DNA of 64,000 bases from Clostridium sp. (GCA_018371855.1 JAHAKD010000005.1:89416-153415); one strand, 5' to 3'; positions 8,670 to 17,768 are shown, counted from the stretch's first letter. The notes: generated by a model not told the origin, from the letters alone. Translations and numbers: made by a program.

Positions 8670-9224
8670 ATGAAATTAATGTTTGCATCAGATATACATG
8701 GAAATGCATATTTTTGTAATAAACTTAAGGAAGCATATAATAAAGAACAACCAGAAAAATTAATATTGTTAGGAGATTTATTATATAATAAATCGATTCT
8801 ATCATTTGGAAGAAATAGTGAAAGGCAAAAAACAGCCGGAATTCTGAATGATTTAATGGATTATATAATTGCAGTAAGGGGAAATTGTGATACGGATTTA
8901 GATCAAGCATTATTATATTTTCCAATAATGATTGATTATAAAAAATTAAATGTTGATGGATATGAAATTTTCATAACACATGGTCATTTATATTATAAAT
9001 ATTATTTACCACCTTCAAATAAAAAGGTAATTTTAATACATGGACATACACATGTACCATGTATAGAAAATACGAAAGAATATATGTACTTAAATCCAGG
9101 TTCTATATCTGATCCAAGAGAAGGAAATCCTAATACTTATATGATATACGAAAATAAAGAATTTATAATTAAAGATATAGAAGGACACGAGTTTAAAAGC
9201 ATAAATTTAGATGAATGCTATTAA
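8670..9224 (+). CDS. YfcE/MJ0936-type metallophosphodiesterase
   Basis: A 184-residue calcineurin-like phosphoesterase with all metal-binding motifs: SDIHGN near the start, GDLLY, RGNCD, THGH and HGHTH, and the family end motif LNPGSISDPR. YfcE-type enzymes cleave phosphodiester bonds with Mn2+ and are small cytosolic proteins; the physiological substrate is uncertain. Its end overlaps the next gene by 14 bases, so the two are probably co-translated. Confidence 0.9.
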   Translation: MKLMFASDIHGNAYFCNKLKEAYNKEQPEKLILLGDLLYNKSILSFGRNSERQKTAGILNDLMDYIIAVRGNCDTDLDQALLYFPIMIDYKKLNVDGYEIFITHGHLYYKYYLPPSNKKVILIHGHTHVPCIENTKEYMYLNPGSISDPREGNPNTYMIYENKEFIIKDIEGHEFKSINLDECY

Positions 9225-9735
9225 TTATGATAAAATAAAATATCATATAGTATATGGAAAAGTAAAAAATTTATATATTCATATAAAAAATGGTGAAGTA
9301 ATAGTGAAGGCACCTAGGTTTATTACTAAAAAATACATAGATGAGATTGTAGAACAAAAAAGAAATTGGATATTAAAAAAACTAGAAGAAAGTAAAAATG
9401 AAACCAAAGAAAGAGAATATACTAAAATAGATATAGATAATTTAAAAACTAAATTAGAATATATTTTTCCGGAATTAATAAAACAAACAAATTTAGTTCC
9501 AAATAAGATAAGAATTAGAAACATAAAATACGCTTGGGGAAGTTGCTCAAGTAATAAGAATATAACAATAAATTTGAAGCTTGTTGATAAATCGGAAGAG
9601 GAAATAAAATATGTTGTATTACATGAATTATGTCATTTAAAATATATGAATCATTCAGAAAAATTTTGGAACTTAGTAGAAAAATATATGCCAAATTATA
9701 AAGAAATTAGAAAACAACTAAAATACAATAGATAA
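9211..9735 (+). CDS. YgjP-type zinc metallopeptidase-like protein (DUF45)
   Basis: A 174-residue protein with the YgjP/DUF45 architecture: an N-terminal strand-rich part (YIHIKNGEVIVKAP), the conserved RNIKYAWGSCS, and a zinc motif HELCHLKYMNHSEKFW (HExxH plus a third histidine). The family is related to SprT/M48-like metallopeptidases; its cellular substrate is not established. It overlaps the phosphodiesterase gene and is followed 16 bases later by the ADP-ribosylglycohydrolase gene, so a three-gene operon is likely. Confidence 0.85.
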   Translation: MNAINYDKIKYHIVYGKVKNLYIHIKNGEVIVKAPRFITKKYIDEIVEQKRNWILKKLEESKNETKEREYTKIDIDNLKTKLEYIFPELIKQTNLVPNKIRIRNIKYAWGSCSSNKNITINLKLVDKSEEEIKYVVLHELCHLKYMNHSEKFWNLVEKYMPNYKEIRKQLKYNR

Positions 9736-9751
9736 GACAGGAGATACAAAA

Positions 9752-11251
9752 ATGATAAGTTCAAAAGATGGAATAATAGGTTTTGCAATAGGGGATGCAA
9801 TGGGAGTTCCAGTAGAATTTACCAACAGGGAAAAACTAATGAGAAATCCAATAACTTCAATGGAAGGCTTTATGAGCCATAATGTTCCAAAGGGGACTTG
9901 GTCAGATGATACATCTATGACAATAGCCACAATGGATTCGATAATTAACTCTAATGGAGATATTATAGCAAATGATATGGCAAATAGATTTTTAGAGTGG
10001 ATGGAAAAGGGAGAATATACACCAGGTGGAAAAATTGTTGATATAGATAGGACAACTTTAAGGGCACTAGGTAAATATAAAACAACAAGAAGAAGTGCTG
10101 TAAATTGTGGATGTACAAGCAATACAGATAATGGTAATGGTTCATTAATGAGAATGTTACCAGTAGTGTATTATTCATATTTAAATTGGCTAGAGCAAGA
10201 TAAAATCTTAAAATTAGTTGCTGGTATATCATCAATTACACATGCAAATGAGCTAGTAATTATGGGATGTTATATGTATGTTAATTATGCCATTGAATTA
10301 TTAAATACTAATAACAGAAAAGCAGCATATTCTAAAATTCAAAATTTAGATTATTCGATGTTTTCTATGCCAACAATAAGAGCATATACTAGAATTCTAG
10401 ATCATGAAATTTACCATTATGGTATAGACGAAATAAAGTCATCAAGTTATATAGTAGATACACTAGAAGCTGTTTTATGGGTACTTATAAATACAGATAC
10501 ATATAATCAAGCAATAATTGGAGCAATTAACTTAGGTAGTGATACAGATACAATTGCAGCTTGTACAGGAGGTTTAGCAGGAATTATTTATGGAATAAAA
10601 AGTATTAATTCAGATTGGAAAATTGATTTACGTAAATATTCAGAAATTATAGACATTTGTGAGCAATTTGATGATGTATTATATAAATTAAATGGAAAAG
10701 AAATTAATAATAATACAGTAAATAAAAATGATATATTAAGAAGAATAGAAATTGTAAATAATGAAATAACCGAAGTTCCAGCAGATGCATTAGTTTGTGC
10801 CAATACATCTGGTAATTTAGGAAGAGGGGGAGAAGGTACAATATTTTCTAGGGCTGGTATAGAGTTAGAAAATAAATGTAAAGAGTTTGACGAATTAAGT
10901 AAAGGAGAAGCTAAAGTAACAAGAGCATATAGAATTGATACAAAATATATTATTCATACAGTTGTACCAAAATGGTATGATGAAAGTGAAAAAAATCAAA
11001 ATGAATTATTAGAAGAATGCTATAAAAATATTTTTAGAATTTCTGCAGATTATGATATTAAAAGTATTGCAATTCCTACACTTGGAATTGGTGCTTGTAG
11101 TGCTCCGGTAGATGTAGCAGTTAAAATTGCAATTGATGGTATAATAAATAACTTCTTTAGAAATCCTGATATAGATAAAATTTACATAGTTTGTAACGAT
11201 TCTAGAATACAAAGAACATATATAGAATACTTAAACAGCTTATTAGATTAA
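9752..11251 (+). CDS. ADP-ribosylglycohydrolase fused to a macro domain
   Basis: A 499-residue two-domain protein. Residues about 5-305 form a DraG/ARH-type ADP-ribosylglycohydrolase with the metal-site motifs GDAMGVPVEF, TWSDDTSM and GSDTDTIAACTGG. Residues about 330-499 form a macro domain (ADALVCANTSGNLGRGGEG, then AIPTLGIGACSAPVDVA), a fold that binds ADP-ribose and often removes it from proteins. Both domains keep their ligand-binding motifs, so the protein is predicted to erase ADP-ribosyl marks or process ADP-ribose metabolites in the cytosol. A strong terminator follows directly. A putative ADP-ribosyltransferase-like gene lies at 27739-28632. Confidence 0.9.
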   Translation: MISSKDGIIGFAIGDAMGVPVEFTNREKLMRNPITSMEGFMSHNVPKGTWSDDTSMTIATMDSIINSNGDIIANDMANRFLEWMEKGEYTPGGKIVDIDRTTLRALGKYKTTRRSAVNCGCTSNTDNGNGSLMRMLPVVYYSYLNWLEQDKILKLVAGISSITHANELVIMGCYMYVNYAIELLNTNNRKAAYSKIQNLDYSMFSMPTIRAYTRILDHEIYHYGIDEIKSSSYIVDTLEAVLWVLINTDTYNQAIIGAINLGSDTDTIAACTGGLAGIIYGIKSINSDWKIDLRKYSEIIDICEQFDDVLYKLNGKEINNNTVNKNDILRRIEIVNNEITEVPADALVCANTSGNLGRGGEGTIFSRAGIELENKCKEFDELSKGEAKVTRAYRIDTKYIIHTVVPKWYDESEKNQNELLEECYKNIFRISADYDIKSIAIPTLGIGACSAPVDVAVKIAIDGIINNFFRNPDIDKIYIVCNDSRIQRTYIEYLNSLLD

Positions 11252-11292
11252 AAAACATGGAAGTAGATGTTTCTTTCTACTTCCATGTTTTT
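11251..11292 (+). terminator. Bidirectional intrinsic terminator
   Basis: A 17-bp perfect stem (11251-11267 with 11276-11292) carrying A5 on the left and T5 on the right. It ends the ARH-macro transcript and could also stop minus-strand reads. Confidence 0.85.
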
Positions 11293-11301
11293 GTGTGTAT
11301 G

Positions 11302-11373
11302 TTATTGTCCAATTTCCGGATGCTTTTTTTGCAAATCTGCAAACATATCGTATTCTTTGTCTGCCTTTTTCAT
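11302..11373 (-). pseudogene. Short ORF, possible gene remnant
   Basis: Between the two converging genes the minus strand holds a 23-codon frame from an ATG at 11373 to TAA at 11302. It encodes a charged peptide ending in KKHPEIGQ with more GC-rich codons than the surroundings. There is no clear ribosome site. It looks like the end of a lost protein, or a very small gene; function unknown. Confidence 0.25.
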
Positions 11374-11456
11374 TATGGAAGAGGTTGTAAAATACCCCTC
11401 AAAAATGGTGACAATAAGAATATAGAATATTTTAAGAAATGTCCTATTATATATGA

Positions 11457-12662
11457 TTAATATTTTACAATGTCATTATATGTTTCTATTGCATAACTAT
11501 CTGTCATACCAGAAATATATGTAATAATAGCTTTTTGATAATCTTTAATATCATTCATGTTATATAAAATTTTGTTTTTCAAATGAGATCTATCTGTTTC
11601 TATGTTCCAATAACAAGAAATCCACTTTATAAAAGTATCAATCACTTTAGGATAAAATGGTCTTTCAATGTTTAATTTCTCTAAAGTATTTATACCATCA
11701 TAACATTCATTTAATGTATTAAATATTTCGTTAAGCACAAGACTAAAATATCTTTCTGAAGGTTTCATACATTTGTGTTTATAAATATATTTGTAATTAA
11801 ATTGTTTTAATCTTTTTATTTTTTCAAATGTAGTTTCAGAAAATTTTAAGCCTTCTTCTAAAGAGGAATTAATACATAGATCAGCTATTAAATCACCTAT
11901 AATATTAGTATTATTTAAATTAGCACTTCTAGGTTGTTCTAATAAATCATATAATTCATTTAAATTACTATCTAGTATTCCCATAGAAATGGCATCTTCT
12001 ATATCTCTACCTAAATATGAGATTTTATCAGAAATTTTAACAACGCAACCCTCCCAAGTATATGGGGAATATTGGTTAAGTTTAAAATAATCTTTTTCTA
12101 AATCGATAAATTCAGTTCTAGGTTTTAAAGAAATTTCATCAATTTCACCACAGTGAGATATAATACCATCTCTTACTGCATATGTTAAGTTTAGATTTTT
12201 TTCTTCGTTATTAACATTTGTTAGCAATTCTATATTATCAACAAAATTTAAACCATTTCTTTCATGCCAAAAAGATTCTAAACCATTTTCCATACAAATT
12301 TTATTTAAAATTTGTTCGCCTTTATGTCCAAAAGGGCTATGACCAATATCGTGTGATATAGAAATGGCTCTTGTTAAAGTGGTATTTAAACCTAATGCTT
12401 TTGCAATTGTATAACTTGTTGCATCAACATTGTTTACATGTTCAATACGAGTACAAATATGATCATTTTTTGGTAAAAAGAATACCTGTGTTTTATGCTT
12501 TAATCTTCTATAAGCATTACAATATATGATTCTATCATAATCTCTTTCGAATTCAGAGCGTACATCATTTTCTTTTTTATATAGTTCATCTCTTCTTGAA
12601 ATTAAATTATTCCAATTAGGGTTAGATGGGGTAGCAGCAACACTACTAAATTTTAAATCCAT
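11457..12662 (-). CDS. dgt: dGTP triphosphohydrolase-like HD-domain protein
   Basis: A 401-residue HD-superfamily protein of the dGTPase family. It has the N-terminal signature (YDRIIYCNAYRRLKHKTQVF), the first HD histidine (RIEHVNNV) and the metal-binding pair ISHDIGHSPFGHKGE. These enzymes hydrolyse dNTPs (classically dGTP) to nucleoside and triphosphate and tune dNTP pools. Length and domain order are normal for the family. It converges on the ARH-macro gene and is divergent from the ctsR operon. Confidence 0.9.
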   Translation of the reverse strand: MDLKFSSVAATPSNPNWNNLISRRDELYKKENDVRSEFERDYDRIIYCNAYRRLKHKTQVFFLPKNDHICTRIEHVNNVDATSYTIAKALGLNTTLTRAISISHDIGHSPFGHKGEQILNKICMENGLESFWHERNGLNFVDNIELLTNVNNEEKNLNLTYAVRDGIISHCGEIDEISLKPRTEFIDLEKDYFKLNQYSPYTWEGCVVKISDKISYLGRDIEDAISMGILDSNLNELYDLLEQPRSANLNNTNIIGDLIADLCINSSLEEGLKFSETTFEKIKRLKQFNYKYIYKHKCMKPSERYFSLVLNEIFNTLNECYDGINTLEKLNIERPFYPKVIDTFIKWISCYWNIETDRSHLKNKILYNMNDIKDYQKAIITYISGMTDSYAIETYNDIVKY

Positions 12663-12753
12663 TAAAATACCTCCTATAATTTATATATAAGATAGTGTAT
12701 CATAAAAATAATATAATGATAAGAAATTTTGTTCGAAAAAATTAAAAAAGTAC

Positions 12754-12781
12754 TTGATTTTTTTATAAAAGGGAGTATAAT
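12754..12781 (+). promoter_or_regulatory. Promoter of the ctsR operon
   Basis: TTGATT (12754-12759) and TATAAT (12776-12781) are separated by 16 bases, a sigma-A type arrangement, directly before the CtsR operator. Confidence 0.75.
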
Positions 12782-12793
12782 ATAATTCATAAA

Positions 12794-12816
12794 AGTCAAA
12801 GAAAGTCAAAGTCAAA
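12794..12816 (+). promoter_or_regulatory. CtsR operator
   Basis: AGTCAAA-GAA-AGTCAAA (12794-12810) matches the CtsR heptad direct repeat (RGTCAAA-NAN-RGTCAAA) exactly, and a third partial copy, GTCAAA, follows at 12811-12816. It lies at the expected transcription start, so CtsR should repress its own operon. Confidence 0.9.
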
Positions 12817-12843
12817 AAAGCATAAACTTTGTAGATGGAGGTA

Positions 12844-12906
12844 AAAGTTCATAAATTAACATAAAAAATGAACTTTAAGTCCCATCAATAAAGTTCAAAA
12901 GTTCAT
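12844..12906 (+). promoter_or_regulatory. Leader with competing hairpins before ctsR
   Basis: ATGAACTTTA (12868-12877) can pair with AAAGTTCAT at 12844-12852, TAAAGTTCA at 12889-12897, or AAAGTTCAT at 12898-12906. These pairings exclude each other and end just before the ribosome site. The middle hairpin resembles palindromes elsewhere in the window. A regulatory role is inference. Confidence 0.4.
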
Positions 12907-12923
12907 ATAAAGGAAGTGAAAAA

Positions 12924-13373
12924 ATGAGAATATCAGATTTAATAGAAGATTTTATAAAAGATATGTTAAAAACAGAAGACGAATTAGAAATACAAAGAAA
13001 TGAACTTGCGGAACATTTTAATTGTGTGCCTTCACAAATAAATTACGTAATATCCACGCGATTTAAACCATCACAAGGTTATTATGTAGAAAGTAGAAGA
13101 GGAGGTGGCGGTCACATAACAATAAAAAAAGTAAATATAACACAAAGTAATTATTTAATGCATATAATAACAAGCATTGGTGATACTTTAACTTCAAAAG
13201 AAGTAGATATTTTCATAAGTAATTTTTTATCAGACAATATTGTGACTAAAAAAGAGGCTAAACTTTTAAAAGTGGCAACAAGTGATAATGTACTTAATGT
13301 ACCTATCGATATTAAAGATAATTTACGAGCAAGAATATTTAAGAACATGTTAATAAATTTAGTAGAAGATTAA
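12924..13373 (+). CDS. ctsR: Transcriptional repressor CtsR
   Basis: A 149-residue protein matching CtsR: the N-terminal winged-helix DNA-binding part (ISDLIEDFIKDML and NYVISTRFKPSQGYYVESRRGGGG, quoted in two parts here: NYVISTRFKP, YYVESRRGGGG) and a C-terminal dimer domain. CtsR represses clp and related protein-quality-control genes, and heat or McsB action relieves it. The glycine-rich wing RRGGGG, which senses temperature in Bacillus CtsR, is intact. First gene of ctsR-mcsA-mcsB-clpC, behind a perfect CtsR operator. Confidence 0.96.
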   Translation: MRISDLIEDFIKDMLKTEDELEIQRNELAEHFNCVPSQINYVISTRFKPSQGYYVESRRGGGGHITIKKVNITQSNYLMHIITSIGDTLTSKEVDIFISNFLSDNIVTKKEAKLLKVATSDNVLNVPIDIKDNLRARIFKNMLINLVED

Positions 13374-13438
13374 TTGGCAGACGTAAATGGTCACCAACTA
13401 AAATTAGATATTTTAAATAATTTAAGGAGGTTTTTATT

Positions 13439-14011
13439 ATGAAATGTCAAAATTGTGGTAGAAAAGAAGCAAATATAAAATATACACAAATTATTAATGG
13501 AGTAAAAAAAGAAATGAATTTATGTGAAGATTGTGCAAAGGAATTAGGAATAGGAAGAGAACTTAACTTTAATATGTCTATGAATTTGCCAAGCTTTTTA
13601 GGTGGATTTTTTGATGAATATAATATGGATTCTTTTATTCCAACAATTGGAGCTTTAAGGGAAGAAGGATGCAATACATGTGGTACAACATATAACGAAT
13701 TTTCAAATACAGGATTATTTGGTTGTATGGATTGCTATGATATATTTGCAGATAGATTAGATCCAATATTAAGAAATATACAAGGATCTAACAGACATGT
13801 TGGCAGAAAAGCAAAAAGTTTGGACAAATCTATTGTAAAAAATATGGAAGATAAAAAGAAAGAATTAGAAAAGAATAAAGAAGCAAAGAAAGAAAATAAA
13901 AAGACTAAAGAATCATTAGAGGAAGAATTGAAACAAGCGATTAAAGAAGAAAGATATGAAGATGCAGCAAAAATAAGAGATGAAATTAAAAAAATTAATG
14001 GCGAAAAATAA
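13439..14011 (+). CDS. mcsA: McsA, zinc-binding activator of McsB
   Basis: A 190-residue protein with N-terminal CxxC pairs (CQNCGRKEA, LCEDCAKE), a central pair of CxxC motifs (CNTCGTTY, GCMDCYD) and a C-terminal UVR motif (LKQAIKEERYEDAAKIRDE). McsA binds zinc and activates the arginine kinase McsB; the UVR motif also occurs in ClpC and mediates contacts. It lies 65 bases after ctsR with AGGAGG before the ATG. Confidence 0.95.
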   Translation: MKCQNCGRKEANIKYTQIINGVKKEMNLCEDCAKELGIGRELNFNMSMNLPSFLGGFFDEYNMDSFIPTIGALREEGCNTCGTTYNEFSNTGLFGCMDCYDIFADRLDPILRNIQGSNRHVGRKAKSLDKSIVKNMEDKKKELEKNKEAKKENKKTKESLEEELKQAIKEERYEDAAKIRDEIKKINGEK

Positions 14012-14031
14012 TTCTTTAGGAGGTAATAAAT

Positions 14032-15048
14032 ATGCTAAATTGGTATTTACAAAGCGGAAAGGATTCTGATGTAATAGTAAGTTCAAGAATAAGATTAGCA
14101 AGAAATATATCAAACTATCCATTTGAAACGAAATGTAATGAAACAAAAAAAGAGGAAATAACCAAATTAATAGAAGAAGCTATTTCTGGAAATAAATATG
14201 GAATTAAACTTTTAAAATTAAAGGATATGGATGATATTACTATAAATAGTTTAATAGAAAAAAGACTAATAAGTCCAGATTTTGTAAAAGGTAAAGATAT
14301 AGCAAAAGCAATACTTATAAATGATGAGGAAAATGTATGTGCAATGATACATACAGATGATCATATTAGTTTACAAGTATTTGGTGCTGGGCTAGAGTTA
14401 GATAATTTATTAAATTTAATTATTGAATTAGATGAATTTTTAGATGAGAAACTAAAATTTGCATTTAGTGAAAAATATGGATTTTTAACAGCATGTCCAA
14501 TAGAAGCTGGAACAGCAATGAAAGCATCAGTAATGGTGCATGTGCCAGCGCTACAAATTACAGGTAATATTGGAAAAATATTAGAAATAATAAATAATTT
14601 TGGTATGAATGTAACAGGAATTCATGGAGAAGGAAGTAAATCCGAAGGAGCATTGTATCAAATATCAAATAAACAAACTTTAGGAATTTCAGAAAAAGAG
14701 ATAATAAAGAAAATAAAATTAATAACAGATAAAATAATCGAACAAGAAAGAATTGCAAGAAAATATTTAGGCAAGAACAGACTAAATTTTGAAGATAAAT
14801 TATATAGAGACTATAGTATTTTAACAAATTGTAGAAAAATTTCAGAAAGTGAATGTAAAGATTTATTATCAACATTAAAATTAGGAACAGATTTAGGCAT
14901 AATAGGTGAGTTAACAGATTTAAAGATAAATAAATTACTTCTATATACACAAGATGCAAATTTACAGAAGCTTTTAGGAAATAAACTAGAAGGAATAGAC
15001 TTAGATGCCAAAAGAGCAGAAGTTATTAAGACAATTATAAACGAGTAA
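14032..15048 (+). CDS. mcsB: Protein arginine kinase McsB
   Basis: A 338-residue phosphagen-kinase-fold protein. The N-terminal VSSRIRLARNI and the active-site region (TACPIEAGTAMKASVMVH) with its conserved cysteine identify McsB. It phosphorylates arginines on CtsR and on misfolded proteins, which marks them for ClpCP. It starts 20 bases after mcsA behind AGGAGG and ends 14 bases before the ClpC start. Full length for the family. Confidence 0.96.
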   Translation: MLNWYLQSGKDSDVIVSSRIRLARNISNYPFETKCNETKKEEITKLIEEAISGNKYGIKLLKLKDMDDITINSLIEKRLISPDFVKGKDIAKAILINDEENVCAMIHTDDHISLQVFGAGLELDNLLNLIIELDEFLDEKLKFAFSEKYGFLTACPIEAGTAMKASVMVHVPALQITGNIGKILEIINNFGMNVTGIHGEGSKSEGALYQISNKQTLGISEKEIIKKIKLITDKIIEQERIARKYLGKNRLNFEDKLYRDYSILTNCRKISESECKDLLSTLKLGTDLGIIGELTDLKINKLLLYTQDANLQKLLGNKLEGIDLDAKRAEVIKTIINE

Positions 15049-15062
15049 GGAGGTAGATGTTT

Positions 15063-17516
15063 ATGACATATAAATTTACAAATAGTGCACAAAATGTATT
15101 AGAGATTGCAAAAGATATTGCAATAGACTTAGGACATAATTATATAGGAACAGAACATATATTATATGGTTTAACAGAAGAGGAAAATGGTGTTGCAAGT
15201 AAAGTATTAGAGAACCAAAACATAAATTCAGAAAATGTACTAAACGAAATAGAAAATTTAATAGGTAGAGATGAAGAACGAACTATAACGAATTTAGGTT
15301 TTACACCAAGAACTAAAAGAGTGCTAGAAAATGCTTTTTTAGAAGCTAGGAAGCTAGATTCAGATTATATAGGAACAGAACATATTTTAATAGGAATAAT
15401 GAGAGAAGCAGATAGCATTGCAGTAAGAATTTTATTAGATTTAGGTATTAATCCACAAAAACTATATAATGAAATTGTAAAAGTATTAGAAGAAGATGAA
15501 GATATCAACATGCAAGATGAAAATCAAAATAGGAAACAAGGAAGTTTTAATTCTACACCAACATTAAATCAATATGGAACAGATTTAACTAAAAGTGCAA
15601 GTCTTGGAAAATTAGATCCAGTAATAGGAAGAAAGAATGAAATAGAAAGAGTGATTCAAATTCTTTCTAGAAGAACTAAAAATAATCCTTGTTTAATTGG
15701 TGAACCTGGTGTTGGCAAAACAGCAGTAGTAGAAGGACTAGCAGAAAAAATAGTTCAAGGTGATGTACCAGAAATATTAAAAGATAAAAGAGTTGTAACA
15801 ATAGATTTATCTAGTATGATTGCTGGTGCAAAATACAGAGGTGACTTTGAAGAAAGAATAAAGAAAGCTTTAAATGAGGTAAAAAAAGCTGGAGATGTAA
15901 TATTATTTATAGATGAAATTCATACAATAGTAGGTGCTGGTTCAGCAGAAGGGGCTATTGATGCAGCTAATATTTTAAAACCATTATTAGCCAGAGGTGA
16001 GATTCAATTAATTGGTGCTACAACTTTAAATGAATATAGAAAATACATAGAAAAAGATAGTGCATTAGAAAGAAGGTTTAGTCCTGTAACTGTTAGTGAA
16101 CCAACACATGAAGAAACCGTAGAAATTTTAAAAGGTATAAGGGATAAATATGAAGCACATCATAATATAAAAATAACTGATGAAGCTATTAAGGCTGCTG
16201 TAGAATTGTCAAGCAGATATATAAATGATAGATTTTTACCAGATAAAGCTATAGATTTGGTAGATGAAGCGTCTTCTAAAATGAGACTTTCTTCTTTAGA
16301 AGAGCCAGAAAGCTTGAAAGAGATGGAAGCTAAAATTGAAAAAATGAACCAAGAAAAAGAAGCAGCTGTAAAAGTTCAAAAATTTGAAAAAGCTGCAAAA
16401 ATAAGAGATGAAGTAAATAAATTAAAAGAAGAGTTAAAAAACGAAAGAAGCAAATGGAAGGATAAAAAGACAAAAACAATACCAAAATTAACAGAGGAAA
16501 ATATTGCTAAGGTAATTGCAAATTGGACTGGAATTCCAGCAGCAAAAATCACTCAGGATGAAAATAAGAAATTAAAGAATTTAGATAAAGAATTGCATAA
16601 AAGAGTAATTGGTCAAAATGAAGCAGTAGATGCGGTGGCAAAAGCTATAAGAAGAAGTAGAGTAGGACTTAAAAATCCTAATAGACCGATAGGCTCATTT
16701 TTATTCTTAGGACCAACAGGTGTTGGTAAAACAGAATTATCTAAAGCATTGGCAGAAAACTTATTTGGAACAGAAGATGCTATGATTAGAGTAGATATGT
16801 CAGAATTTATGGAACCACATTCTGTTGCTAAATTAATTGGTGCACCTCCAGGATATGTTGGTTTTGATGATGGAGGACAATTAACTGAAAAAATAAGAAG
16901 AAAACCATATTCTGTAATATTATTTGATGAAATAGAAAAAGCTCATCCAGATGTTATGAATATGTTGTTACAAATTCTAGAAGATGGTAGATTAACAGAT
17001 AGCCAAGGAAGAACGGTTAACTTTAAAAATACAGTAATAATTATGACATCAAATATAGGTGCAAGATTAATTACAGAAAAGAAAGCTTTTGGTTTTACTA
17101 ATTCGGAAGAAAATGATGAAGTCAAGGAATATGAAGATATTAAGAAAAATGTAATGACAGAATTGAAGAAACAATTAAGACCAGAATTTATAAATCGTAT
17201 CGATGATATTATAGTATTCCATAAATTAAATGATGAAGAAATAAATAGCATTATAGATTTACTATTAAAAAATGTAGAGCAAAGATTAGTAGAGCAAGGT
17301 TTAAATATTAAAATTGATAAATCTGTTAAAGAACTAATTGCTAAAAAAGGTGTAGACAAAGAATTTGGTGCTAGACCACTTCGTAGAGCAATACAAAATA
17401 TCGTAGAAGACAAATTAGCAGAAGAAATATTAGATGGAAATATTAAACCTGGACTAGAAGCTAAATTAGTTGTTAAAGATGATAAGGTGGAATTAAAAGT
17501 AAGAGCGACTAAATAA
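15063..17516 (+). CDS. clpC: ATP-dependent Clp protease ATPase subunit ClpC
   Basis: A class I Hsp100 unfoldase of 817 residues. The order is N-domain repeats (about 1-150), first AAA+ module with Walker A GEPGVGKT near 213, a middle domain with a UVR motif (FEKAAKIRDEVNKL), and a second AAA+ module with GPTGVGKT near 550 and the C-terminal D2 small domain. It works with ClpP and the adaptors McsA and McsB to degrade arginine-phosphorylated proteins. The ATG at 15063 is preferred over the one at 15057 because it is better spaced from AAGGAGGT. Last gene of the CtsR operon. Confidence 0.96.
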   Translation: MTYKFTNSAQNVLEIAKDIAIDLGHNYIGTEHILYGLTEEENGVASKVLENQNINSENVLNEIENLIGRDEERTITNLGFTPRTKRVLENAFLEARKLDSDYIGTEHILIGIMREADSIAVRILLDLGINPQKLYNEIVKVLEEDEDINMQDENQNRKQGSFNSTPTLNQYGTDLTKSASLGKLDPVIGRKNEIERVIQILSRRTKNNPCLIGEPGVGKTAVVEGLAEKIVQGDVPEILKDKRVVTIDLSSMIAGAKYRGDFEERIKKALNEVKKAGDVILFIDEIHTIVGAGSAEGAIDAANILKPLLARGEIQLIGATTLNEYRKYIEKDSALERRFSPVTVSEPTHEETVEILKGIRDKYEAHHNIKITDEAIKAAVELSSRYINDRFLPDKAIDLVDEASSKMRLSSLEEPESLKEMEAKIEKMNQEKEAAVKVQKFEKAAKIRDEVNKLKEELKNERSKWKDKKTKTIPKLTEENIAKVIANWTGIPAAKITQDENKKLKNLDKELHKRVIGQNEAVDAVAKAIRRSRVGLKNPNRPIGSFLFLGPTGVGKTELSKALAENLFGTEDAMIRVDMSEFMEPHSVAKLIGAPPGYVGFDDGGQLTEKIRRKPYSVILFDEIEKAHPDVMNMLLQILEDGRLTDSQGRTVNFKNTVIIMTSNIGARLITEKKAFGFTNSEENDEVKEYEDIKKNVMTELKKQLRPEFINRIDDIIVFHKLNDEEINSIIDLLLKNVEQRLVEQGLNIKIDKSVKELIAKKGVDKEFGARPLRRAIQNIVEDKLAEEILDGNIKPGLEAKLVVKDDKVELKVRATK

Positions 17517-17520
17517 TAAA

Positions 17521-17685
17521 ATAGGAATTTAGGGTGTATTCTTACATGCAGGGAGTAACTATTTATTATGATAATTGAGCTTGGTACATTGTTCAGAGTA
17601 AGGCTCTTATGTGAAAACAGAGACTGGGGAGTAATAGCAAATGCAAAAACTTCCCAGTTTTTGCATTATATAGTGTACATAATAA
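17521..17685 (+). ncRNA. Candidate structured RNA or attenuator after clpC
   Basis: The 251 bases between clpC and dapB are less AT-rich than the surroundings and rich in secondary structure. ACTGGGGA (about 17626) can pair with TTCCCAGT, followed by TTTTT, while AATGCAAAAAC (about 17640) pairs with GTTTTTGCATT; the two hairpins exclude each other, as in terminator switches. A GGGAGTAA motif appears twice. A 40-codon ORF (17568-17690) overlaps but resembles nothing known. No known RNA family was recognised. Confidence 0.35.
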
Positions 17686-17732
17686 TGTAAGTGAAATTCA
17701 AAATCTATGATTTTTATACTAATAATAAAAAT

Positions 17733-17768
17733 AGCCCGTGCTTTTATTATAAAACACGAGCTGTTTTT
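17733..17768. terminator. Bidirectional terminator between clpC and dapB
   Basis: AGCCCGTG and CACGAGCT arms pair around an AT-rich loop, with T runs on both strands. It should serve the converging plus-strand region and dapB. Confidence 0.75.

Noticed and set aside
11257..11460. 67-codon plus-strand frame after the ARH-macro gene
   Set aside because: It begins inside the terminator stem and has no ribosome site.
14558..14959. Long open frame antisense to mcsB
   Set aside because: It is a shadow of a certain gene, with leucine-rich low-complexity translation and no ribosome site.
16943..17413. 156-codon open frame antisense to clpC
   Set aside because: The ClpC frame is certain here; the antisense protein is Ser/Phe/Ile-rich noise from AT-rich coding DNA.
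17626..17650. GGGGAGTA as a yybP-ykoY manganese riboswitch motif
   Set aside because: Only one short motif fits; the other conserved blocks of that riboswitch and a downstream metal-transport gene are absent.
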